From an uncultured Aquimarina sp. (GTDB lineage Bacteria > Bacteroidota > Bacteroidia > Flavobacteriales > Flavobacteriaceae): 64,000 nt of DNA. Location of the stretch: NCBI GenBank assembly GCA_947498785.1, contig CANMLS010000012.1, positions 60,517 to 124,516 on the forward strand, given 5' to 3'. Positions 36,024 to 43,218 of this stretch are shown here, one piece after another. A model generated the notes under the pieces. That model searched no databases. It had not been told where the DNA came from and saw only the letters and a list, made by a program, of their open reading frames with translations. Numbering within the stretch: position 1 is the first letter of the stretch; each line of letters starts with the position of its first letter. The translations under genes and the position numbers were made by a program.

Positions 36024-37430
36024 TTACACACTTACCTCTTTCCATTTCCCTTTTCTAAACCAAATAATACCTAGTATAGCAATCAGCACTTCGGCAAAGG
36101 TTATGGCTAGAAATACGCCCATGGCTCCCCAATTTAACACCAAGGCAGCAAAATATGCAAATGGCAGTTGAAACACCCAAAAACAAAAGAAATTAATAAT
36201 AGTGGGGGTTTTTGTATCCCCAGCTCCATTAAACGATTGTATGATCACCATTCCATAGGCATAGAATACATACCCTGCAGCAATCACTCGCAGGCTTAAT
36301 GCCCCATATTCTACAACTAATGCTTCTGCACTAAATATTTTTATAATGGCTTCAGCAAAAATGAGATAGAATACAGATACAACAAGCATAAAATAAGCAT
36401 TGTATTTTCCTGTTTTCCAAACCGACTGTTCTGCACGCTCTGGTTTTGCTGCTCCCAGGTTTTGACCTACTAATGTTGCCGCGGCATTACTCATCCCCCA
36501 TGACGGCATAAGAGTAAACATTAATACTCTAATTGATATCGTATATCCTGCTAGTACTTCACTACCAAATTCAGCCATAATTCGCATTAGGAAAACCCAA
36601 CTAGAAGTCCCTATGATAAATTGTCCAATCCCTCCCAGAGATACTTTTACTAGGTTTAGCATAATCTCTGCTCTAAAAACAATGTCTTTAAAAGCAATTT
36701 TAATTTTACTCCATCCATAAAAAAGGATCAATAATTGGAATATGACGGCACTACCTCTACCTATTGTTGTAGCAATTGCTGCTCCCTGAACTCCGAATGA
36801 AGGGATCGGGCCAAATCCAAAAATAAAAATAGGGTCCAGAATAATATTTAGAAGATTAGAAAATATCAACACCCGCATCGCCACTGATGCATCTCCCGCT
36901 CCTCTAAAAACGGCATTAATCAGGAACAACAACATAATGGTTATATTTCCACCTAGTAGCACCTGGGTATATCCATAACCACTAGCTATAAGCTCTGGTT
37001 CTGCTCCCATGAGTCCCAAGATTTCTTTAGGAAAAAGAATCCCAAATACGCTAATTATCGCAGCTATTATTGTTCCTAAAAGTATAGATTGTACTGCTGC
37101 TTGCGAGGCACCATTAATATCTTTTTCTCCAACTCGTCTCGCTACAATTGCAGTTGCCCCCATGCTTAATCCTATGGCTATTGCATAAATTAAGGTAAGT
37201 ACAGATTCGGTTAGACCAACTGTTGCTATGGCATTTGCACCAAGACTAGAGACAAAATATGCATCTACCAAAGCAAAAATGGACTCCATCATCATCTCCA
37301 GGATCATAGGTACAGACAACATAAATACGGCTTTGCGAATGCTTCCCGAAGTGAATTCTTGTTCCTTACCAGTTATTGCAACTTTAAAATATGTAAATAG
37401 ACGAGTAAACGTGAGTTTATTTTCGGTCAT
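36024..37430 (-). CDS. MATE-family multidrug/toxin efflux transporter
   Basis: A 468-aa exporter with twelve hydrophobic helices in two similar halves (the first starting MLSVPMILEMMMESIFALVDAYFVSSLG, the second around residue 250). DinF/NorM-type MATE proteins exchange Na+ or H+ for cationic drugs. Start ATG at 37430 is supported by a hydrophilic N-terminus before the first helix. No operon partner. The ligand cannot be told from sequence. Confidence 0.9.
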   Translation of the reverse strand: MTENKLTFTRLFTYFKVAITGKEQEFTSGSIRKAVFMLSVPMILEMMMESIFALVDAYFVSSLGANAIATVGLTESVLTLIYAIAIGLSMGATAIVARRVGEKDINGASQAAVQSILLGTIIAAIISVFGILFPKEILGLMGAEPELIASGYGYTQVLLGGNITIMLLFLINAVFRGAGDASVAMRVLIFSNLLNIILDPIFIFGFGPIPSFGVQGAAIATTIGRGSAVIFQLLILFYGWSKIKIAFKDIVFRAEIMLNLVKVSLGGIGQFIIGTSSWVFLMRIMAEFGSEVLAGYTISIRVLMFTLMPSWGMSNAAATLVGQNLGAAKPERAEQSVWKTGKYNAYFMLVVSVFYLIFAEAIIKIFSAEALVVEYGALSLRVIAAGYVFYAYGMVIIQSFNGAGDTKTPTIINFFCFWVFQLPFAYFAALVLNWGAMGVFLAITFAEVLIAILGIIWFRKGKWKEVSV

Positions 37431-37898
37431 GATTAGTTATAATTATGAAATATTAGAAATGAACTAATCTTGACTTTTTGTGTTTAACCGAAAATGAGTA
37501 GAAATTTAACCAAATGAGGCACTTTTTGAAAGTCATAGCTGTGCTACGAGTAAGAAAAGTAACGAAATGTGGGTGGATTTCAGTCATTTTTTAGGAAATA
37601 GAAAAAATCAAGATAAGTTCAATAAATAAAATTAGAATAAGAGAAGCCTAAGAAGAAAATCTTAGCTTCTAAATCGCGAGGTTTTTATGGGCACAATTAT
37701 ATGCATAATTCTTTTATAACTTCATGATGATACAAATGTGCGGTATTATTTTTGAATAACATATTAAAGTTGAGTTAAAAACCGTAATTCATATATAGAA
37801 CAACCATCTAATGTAGTATCAAAGGGGAAGTAAGCTATAATTTTACTACATTTTTAATTTTAATGTTGTATCTTTATTGCCCCAAAATAACTATTTGT
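37431..37898. other. Divergent intergenic region, no gene seen
   Basis: About 470 bases between the MATE gene and the T9SS mini-protein. A bulged hairpin at 37641-37669 (AGAAGCCTAAG / CTTAGCTTCT) lacks a T-run. No coding frame of interest. Confidence 0.4.
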
Positions 37899-38243
37899 AT
37901 GAAAAAAATCTACTTGCTATTCATGTTTATTGGTGTTGTTTGTTTTTCCTTTGCTCCTGGAATTCAAGCACAATCTGGTAGTTTCGAAAAACAGCAACCA
38001 GGTGACACTAAGATTAAAGGATTAAGTATTTCTCCTAATCCTGCGAATGGAAACACGCTCTATATTACTTCTGATAAAAATCTTACTAAAACCGTTACTA
38101 TTTTTACGGTTTTAAGTCAAAAAGTAATGTTTAAGGTTCTAATTGGTGAAGAATTAGACATTTCTTCTTTACCACCCGCTATTTATATCATACGCATTAA
38201 AGAAAAAGACAAAACATCTACTGTAAAATTTGTAAAAACTTAA
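37899..38243 (+). CDS. Passenger-less T9SS C-terminal-domain mini-protein
   Basis: A 114-aa protein consisting of a signal peptide (MKKIYLLFMFIGVV..., cleavage near IQAQS), a short linker (SGSFEKQQPGDTK) and then only a type A T9SS sorting domain (LSISPNPANGNTLYIT ... TVTIFTVLSQKV ... LDISSLPPAIYIIRI ... VKFVKT). No cargo domain precedes it. I start at ATG 37899 because the longer frame from 37863 places a hydrophilic leader before the signal peptide. Roles might include T9SS regulation or a surface peptide, both speculative. Confidence 0.78.
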   Translation: MKKIYLLFMFIGVVCFSFAPGIQAQSGSFEKQQPGDTKIKGLSISPNPANGNTLYITSDKNLTKTVTIFTVLSQKVMFKVLIGEELDISSLPPAIYIIRIKEKDKTSTVKFVKT

Positions 38244-38352
38244 AAACTTATTTTATAACATCTTTAGATTTATTTCTTAATAGCTATACATTATTATTAT
38301 TTTTCATCTCATAAAGAGAAAGAAACCTTTCTAAAAAAGATCTTCTTTTTCT

Positions 38353-38360
38353 TACCTTTG
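38353..38360 (+). promoter_or_regulatory. -7 box of the LuxE-like gene
   Basis: TACCTTTG matches TAnnTTTG, 26 bases before the ATG. The -33 region is TTC rather than TTG. Confidence 0.45.
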
Positions 38361-38386
38361 TTCTACAAAATCGTTGAACATCTTTT

Positions 38387-39367
38387 ATGCTTACTGATAC
38401 TATTTTTTCTATTCAAGATAATACAGATTTTGAGCAGTTGGCACTACGTATTTTTAATCACCAATACTGTAACAATATAGTTTATCAAAGGTTTTGTAAC
38501 CTTCTTGGTATTACAAAGTCTTCTGTAAAACATATTGACAATATTCCTTTTTTACCTATTCAATTTTTTAAACAAGAAAAAGTAATAAGTACCCAATCTT
38601 CAATATCCAAAATCTTTACTAGCAGCGGCACTACTGGCAGTATAACGAGTAAACATTATGTAAGTGATCTTAATATTTATGAAAAAAGCTTTAGAAAAGG
38701 GTTTCAACTTTTTTATGGGGATATTACTGAATTTGTAATTTTAGCATTGCTACCATCGTATCTCGAAAGAGAAGGGTCATCGCTCATCTATATGGCTGAA
38801 AAATTAATCGAGGATAGCAATCAACCTGAAAGTGGATTTTATTTATACGAAACCCAAAAACTAGTAAAAACCCTTCGGCAGCTAATAATAAAAGGAAAAA
38901 AAGTTTTGCTTCTTGGGGTTTCCTTTGCGTTATTAGATCTTGTCGAAAATTTTGACATCAAGCTAAATGATTCTATCGTCGTAATGGAAACAGGAGGTAT
39001 GAAAGGTCGCAGAAAAGAAATGATACGACAAGAATTACATCAAATTCTTAAAGACGGGTTTGGTATTTCTCAAATCCACAGTGAATATGGAATGACCGAA
39101 TTATTATCTCAAGCATATTCTAAGGGTAATGGTCTTTTTTATTGCCCTCCATGGATGAGAATATCAGTAAGAGATCCAGAAGATTCCTTGACCATTTTAG
39201 AGGCTAACAAAACTGGAGGGATAAATATTATTGATCTTGCCAATATCAACTCTTGTTCATTTATAGCTACTCAAGATCTTGGCAAAATTCATCATAACGG
39301 ACAATTAGAAATTTTAGGCAGATTTGATCATAGCGATATTAGAGGTTGTAATTTAATGGCGTTATAA
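38387..39367 (+). CDS. LuxE-like acyl-protein synthetase / AMP-binding acyltransferase
   Basis: A 326-aa protein of the LuxE/acyl-adenylate family. Seen: the nucleotide loop FTSSGTTGSITSKHYV near residue 80, and METGGMKGRRKEM followed by IHSEYGMTELLSQAYS, the adenylate-forming YGxTE core. LuxE activates fatty acids, but no luxC or luxD lies nearby and this family is common in non-luminous Bacteroidota. It more likely activates an acid for surface glycan or lipid modification (inference). No signal peptide, so cytoplasmic. Confidence 0.82.
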   Translation: MLTDTIFSIQDNTDFEQLALRIFNHQYCNNIVYQRFCNLLGITKSSVKHIDNIPFLPIQFFKQEKVISTQSSISKIFTSSGTTGSITSKHYVSDLNIYEKSFRKGFQLFYGDITEFVILALLPSYLEREGSSLIYMAEKLIEDSNQPESGFYLYETQKLVKTLRQLIIKGKKVLLLGVSFALLDLVENFDIKLNDSIVVMETGGMKGRRKEMIRQELHQILKDGFGISQIHSEYGMTELLSQAYSKGNGLFYCPPWMRISVRDPEDSLTILEANKTGGINIIDLANINSCSFIATQDLGKIHHNGQLEILGRFDHSDIRGCNLMAL

Positions 39368-39876
39368 ATATATACCACAAAACAAATTAGACTATTTTTA
39401 TTTTCCAGTAATCATTGTATTAACCTGTTGTGCATTTTGACAGGTCTAAAATAAAAAAACGGTACTTTCTATTCTTAACGAAACAGGAGATGGATCAATG
39501 GTTTGGTTATTATCGGACTACATTTGCAATGATTTCTCCTTTTTACGACCTAATACATGTACACTAAATAAAAGATTATAATAATTTATAACTCCTATCT
39601 ATAATAATTCTATAGTGTAAAAAAATCAATGTGATCGGGTATGATAAAGAGTGTTAAGCTTTAATTGATTGGTTAGTTCATAAAGTCTGCTAGAATTTTT
39701 CATATAGGTTTTGTCATTAATTACTTATAAAGAAATGACTACCAACACAGTAAAAACCTTTCTATTCAAACATGAAATTAAATTGAAGCGGTAAAAAAAC
39801 ACTTATAATTATGTTAAAAATGTAATTATTGATTTTTTTTACGACTTAATTAACGAGACTATTAGTAGAGAGAATT
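39368..39876. other. Intergenic region with duplicated flank of YHS gene
   Basis: About 510 bases with no convincing gene. A short frame near 39489-39569 (MDQWFGYYRTTFAMISPFYD) could be a relic but is too short to call. At 39663-39694 it carries a copy of the sequence found after the YHS gene. Confidence 0.4.
39663..39694. repeat. Degenerate direct repeat flanking the YHS gene, left copy
   Basis: AATTGATTGGTTAGTT, then 8 differing bases, then CTGCTAGA. The right copy at 40370-40401 has the same 16-base and 8-base blocks with identical spacing. Confidence 0.7.
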
Positions 39877-40326
39877 ATGAAACTATATATCGCCTTGTTT
39901 TTTATTGCCTTTGTAACAGTCGTAAAAGCTCAACAAATAGATTATAATACGGATAAAAATTATATCGCAGAGGGTTACGATGTTACCGAGTATTTTAACA
40001 ACAAAGCTGTGAAAGGAGATAATAAGTTTGTATTTACTCACGATTCGGTAAAATATAAATTTGTAAGTCTACAGAACTTAGAAAAATTCAAAAAGAATCC
40101 TGGTAAATATATACCTCAATATGGTGGATATTGTGCTTATGCGGTTTCAGTGAATAGCGAAAAAGTAGATATCAACCCAAAGACATTCGAAATAAGAGAT
40201 GACAAGCTATACTTATTTTATAATTCTTGGGGAGTAAATACGCTAGAAAAATGGAAAAATGAAGATGCTAATACGTTACAAGCAAAAGCCGATACGAATT
40301 GGCAAAAAATAAAGATAAAAAAGTAA
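39877..40326 (+). CDS. Exported YHS-domain protein
   Basis: A 149-aa protein with a signal peptide cleaved near VVKAQ and one YHS domain (residues 25-130: AEGYDVTEYFNNKAVKG ... FTHDSVKYKFVSLQNLEKFKKNPGKYIPQYGGYCAYAV). The YHS domain is a small metal-associated fold in copper ATPases and heavy-metal proteins. The exported, single-domain form is common in marine bacteria with unknown role. It is flanked by a degenerate direct repeat and ended by a strong terminator. Confidence 0.85.
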   Translation: MKLYIALFFIAFVTVVKAQQIDYNTDKNYIAEGYDVTEYFNNKAVKGDNKFVFTHDSVKYKFVSLQNLEKFKKNPGKYIPQYGGYCAYAVSVNSEKVDINPKTFEIRDDKLYLFYNSWGVNTLEKWKNEDANTLQAKADTNWQKIKIKK

Positions 40327-40369
40327 TGCAGCGTTATTGAAGCTGTATGTAATGCTAAGTTTTTTCAAT

Positions 40370-40401
40370 AATTGATTGGTTAGTTGACAACGCCTGCTAG
40401 A
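40370..40401. repeat. Degenerate direct repeat flanking the YHS gene, right copy
   Basis: Matches the left copy at 39663-39694. Its 3' part is the left arm of the terminator. Confidence 0.7.
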
Positions 40402-40427
40402 GTAAATTCATGCAGGCGTTGTTTTTT
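40388..40427 (+). terminator. Terminator after YHS gene
   Basis: CAACGCCTGC / GCAGGCGTTG 10-bp stem with a 14-base loop followed by TTTTTT. Confidence 0.88.
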
Positions 40428-40709
40428 GACTTACTTTCACATAGAATAACGTCTCAGGAAAAATAGATAAATTTAAGTCAAGATGATATAACCACACCAG
40501 AATATTATTAATACCTAAATAATATATTTCTAACCTCTACAATGTTATATCATCTGTAAAAACATAAGCAATCACCAATAGAAACACCCAACTTTCTAAT
40601 TATAACTCATCTACAACAAAACACTTGTAAAGAACTGATTAGTAGTACTTAACATTTAATAATTGATGATTTTTATGTATATTCATAATTCAACTTAAAT
40701 TTATTACAA

Positions 40710-41573
40710 ATGAAAACTAACAAATTTTTAAGCCTATCGGCTTTAGCATTATCTGTTATGATGTTTACCAATTGTCAGGACGAATCGTTATCAGATTCTG
40801 GTCAAGAAGCAATCGAACAAGAGATTCAAGGAGCTGATACTTCTGCAGAAGTGTACCCGTTTTATCAAACAGAAAAAATGGTTTCCAAAAAATTCTTTGG
40901 AAACGAAACTGAATTCAGAGAAATTGATGGTAATCTGGTTATTGGAGATATGATCCTTTTACCAGAACAAGTAGAAGAGTCTAATCTCATCGCAAAAGGA
41001 ACTATTCTTAACAGGTCATCGAGGCGTTGGCCCAAATCCGGAAACAGATATATAGTTCCTTATGTTATTGATGGTAAATTACCAAATAAAAGTCGTGTAA
41101 ACAAAGCAATGAATCATTGGAAAAATAAAACTAAAATTCGCTTTGTCGAGAGAACCAATCAAAGAGATTATGTCTATTTTACTGATGACGGAGGATGCTA
41201 CTCATATGTTGGAAAGATAGGAGGTCGTCAAATTATATCCATCGGTAGTAATTGTTCCAAAGGAAATACCATACATGAGATAGGGCATGCAATAGGGATG
41301 TATCATGAGCAGTCTCATCCAAAACGAGATGATTTTGTAAAGATTAATTTTCAAAATATTACCTCAGGTAGAGAGGGTAATTTTAGAATACAATCAGCTT
41401 CTAATGTAAAAACTACTAATTTTGATCTCGGCTCTATTATGATGTATGGTTCGTTTTTCTTTTCTAAAAACGGAAAACCAACGATAGTTAAAAAAAATGG
41501 AAACACCTTCAATGTACAACGCAAAAAATTAAGTAATAAAGATATCAATGTTGTTAAGAAGATTTATCAATAA
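40710..41573 (+). CDS. Astacin-like (M12A) metalloprotease lipoprotein
   Basis: A 287-aa surface or periplasmic protease. The N-terminal signal has a lipobox MFTNC (C22) followed by an acidic linker. The protease domain shows the full zinc signature HEIGHAIGMYHE (H189, E190, H193, H199) plus QSHPKRDDFV, the astacin extension, and the Met-turn SIMMYGS with the Tyr ligand. A possible propeptide spans 40-100 (no obvious aspartate-switch motif). Such lipoproteins degrade extracellular proteins. Shares a perfect terminator with the convergent tyrS. Confidence 0.9.
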   Translation: MKTNKFLSLSALALSVMMFTNCQDESLSDSGQEAIEQEIQGADTSAEVYPFYQTEKMVSKKFFGNETEFREIDGNLVIGDMILLPEQVEESNLIAKGTILNRSSRRWPKSGNRYIVPYVIDGKLPNKSRVNKAMNHWKNKTKIRFVERTNQRDYVYFTDDGGCYSYVGKIGGRQIISIGSNCSKGNTIHEIGHAIGMYHEQSHPKRDDFVKINFQNITSGREGNFRIQSASNVKTTNFDLGSIMMYGSFFFSKNGKPTIVKKNGNTFNVQRKKLSNKDINVVKKIYQ

Positions 41574-41591
41574 ATAGAAGGATATAAAAAG

Positions 41592-41621
41592 AAGACCTCA
41601 CTGGATTACCAGTGAGGTCTT
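41592..41621. terminator. Bidirectional terminator
   Basis: AAGACCTCACTGG and CCAGTGAGGTCTT, a perfect 13-bp stem with loop ATTA, between convergent astacin and tyrS genes. Confidence 0.9.
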
Positions 41622-41641
41622 ATGTTATAATTGCAAGCAAA

Positions 41642-42937
41642 TTAAACCACTCTAATTACAAAATAGTTTTTTTTGCCACGTTGTAATAATACGAACTGAT
41701 CATTAATCAAATCATTTTCTGATATCAAATACCCTTCAGTAACTTTTTCTTTATTTACCGAAATAGAATTCTCTTTCAACGCTCTCCTTGCTTCTCCGTT
41801 AGATTTCAGGAACCCTGTTTTTTCTGCTAATGCTCCAATAATATCTAAACCATTGTTTATCTCTTCTTTTCCTATTTCAGCTTGCGGAACACCATCAAAA
41901 ACATCTAAAAAAGTAGCTTCATCAAGATCTTTAAGATCTGCAGATGTAGATTTTCCAAAAAGAATAGCAGAAGCCTTAATCGCATTATCGAGATCTTCTT
42001 TGGAATGAACAATTACTGTAACTTCATCTGCCAATCTTTTTTGTAATACTCTAAGATGCGGAGCTTCTTTATGCTCATCAATCAAAGTTTTTATCTCTTC
42101 TTTAGTCAAAAAAGTAAAAATCTTAATATATTTTTCTGCATCCTCATCACTGGTATTTAACCAGTACTGGTAAAACTTATAAGGAGATGTTCGTTGAGCA
42201 TCTAACCATACATTTCCTCCTTCAGATTTTCCAAATTTAGAACCATCTGATTTGGTAATCAATGGGCAAGTCAAGGCATATCCTTTACCACCAGCAATTC
42301 TTCTGATCAACTCAGTCCCTGTAGTAATATTACCCCACTGGTCGCTACCGCCCATTTGCAGTGTACATTCGTGTGATCTATACAAGTGTAAAAAATCATA
42401 TCCTTGCACCAATTGATAAGTAAATTCTGTAAATGACATTCCTTCTGATGATTCTGAGGAAATACGATTCTTTACAGAGTCCTTGGCCATCATATAATTC
42501 ACAGTAATATGTTTACCTACATCTCTAATAAACTCAAGAAATGAGAAGTCTTTCATCCAATCATAATTATTCACTAATACCGCAACATTAGGTGATTCAC
42601 TTTCAAAATCCAGAAACCTGCTTAATTGAGATTTTATAGCCTCTTGATTATGGCGTAATGTTTTTTCATCAAGTAGATTACGCTCTGTCGATTTTCCAGA
42701 AGGATCACCGATCATACCTGTTGCACCTCCTACCAAGGCAAATGGCTTATGCCCTGCTCTCTGATAATGCGCTAGCAACATAATCGGAACCAAGTTACCG
42801 ATATGCAACGAATCTGCAGTAGGATCAAACCCTATATAAGCAGCTCTCATTTGTTCCATTAGATATTCTTCGGTTCCAGGCATTGCATCATGCAACATTC
42901 CTCTCCAGCGCAATTCTTCTATAAAATTTTTAGCCAT
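41642..42937 (-). CDS. tyrS: Tyrosyl-tRNA synthetase
   Basis: A 431-aa class I synthetase. Seen: the HIGH motif as SLHIGNLVP, the tyrosine-binding [26 protein letters not shown] region (typical TyrRS Q-x-x-D), the KMSKS loop as SKFGKS, and a C-terminal S4 RNA-binding domain (from about 365, [16 protein letters not shown]). I start at ATG 42937 ([11 protein letters not shown]), seven codons inside the longest frame. A -7 box lies about 30 bases upstream. Essential housekeeping gene. Confidence 0.95.
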   Translation of the reverse strand: MAKNFIEELRWRGMLHDAMPGTEEYLMEQMRAAYIGFDPTADSLHIGNLVPIMLLAHYQRAGHKPFALVGGATGMIGDPSGKSTERNLLDEKTLRHNQEAIKSQLSRFLDFESESPNVAVLVNNYDWMKDFSFLEFIRDVGKHITVNYMMAKDSVKNRISSESSEGMSFTEFTYQLVQGYDFLHLYRSHECTLQMGGSDQWGNITTGTELIRRIAGGKGYALTCPLITKSDGSKFGKSEGGNVWLDAQRTSPYKFYQYWLNTSDEDAEKYIKIFTFLTKEEIKTLIDEHKEAPHLRVLQKRLADEVTVIVHSKEDLDNAIKASAILFGKSTSADLKDLDEATFLDVFDGVPQAEIGKEEINNGLDIIGALAEKTGFLKSNGEARRALKENSISVNKEKVTEGYLISENDLINDQFVLLQRGKKNYFVIRVV

Positions 42938-42963
42938 TTTTATGATAATTCGATTCAAAGCGA

Positions 42964-42971
42964 CAAAGATA
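42964..42971 (-). promoter_or_regulatory. -7 box of tyrS
   Basis: On the minus strand TATCTTTG matches TAnnTTTG, 27 bases before the tyrS ATG. No well-spaced TTG upstream. Confidence 0.45.
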
Positions 42972-43048
42972 AAAATATGGACAATATCCAGCTATGAATA
43001 TGTAAGAAATCAGCATTACATTGTTTTTTTTGGTTCTTACCGCTCTAT

Positions 43049-43081
43049 AGACCTCACAGGTTTTCAAAACCTGTGAGGTCT
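43049..43081. repeat. Intergenic 33-base REP-like palindrome
   Basis: AGACCTCACAGGTTTT and its exact complement AAAACCTGTGAGGTCT around one C. It resembles a palindromic element that recurs in many flavobacterial genomes (recollection, not checked). It sits between divergent tyrS and CHAT genes, so it does not behave as a terminator of either. Confidence 0.6.
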
Positions 43082-43218
43082 CCCATTTTAAAACCACTTG
43101 AATCAAAGTGCTGGGATGACTAATTACATATCAAATTTTAAGTCCCAAACCTTATCAATAAGGTAACATTTTTAGTTTCTTTGTTACTTACTATAGAGAA
43201 CAACACACTTTATCATCT

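Noticed and set aside
39489..39569. Possible short gene MDQWFGYYRTTFAMISPFYD
   Set aside because: Only about 27 codons; a methyltransferase-like look is too weak to claim.
43049..43081. Terminator of tyrS or the CHAT gene
   Set aside because: It lies upstream of both divergent genes, so it cannot end either; called a repeat instead.
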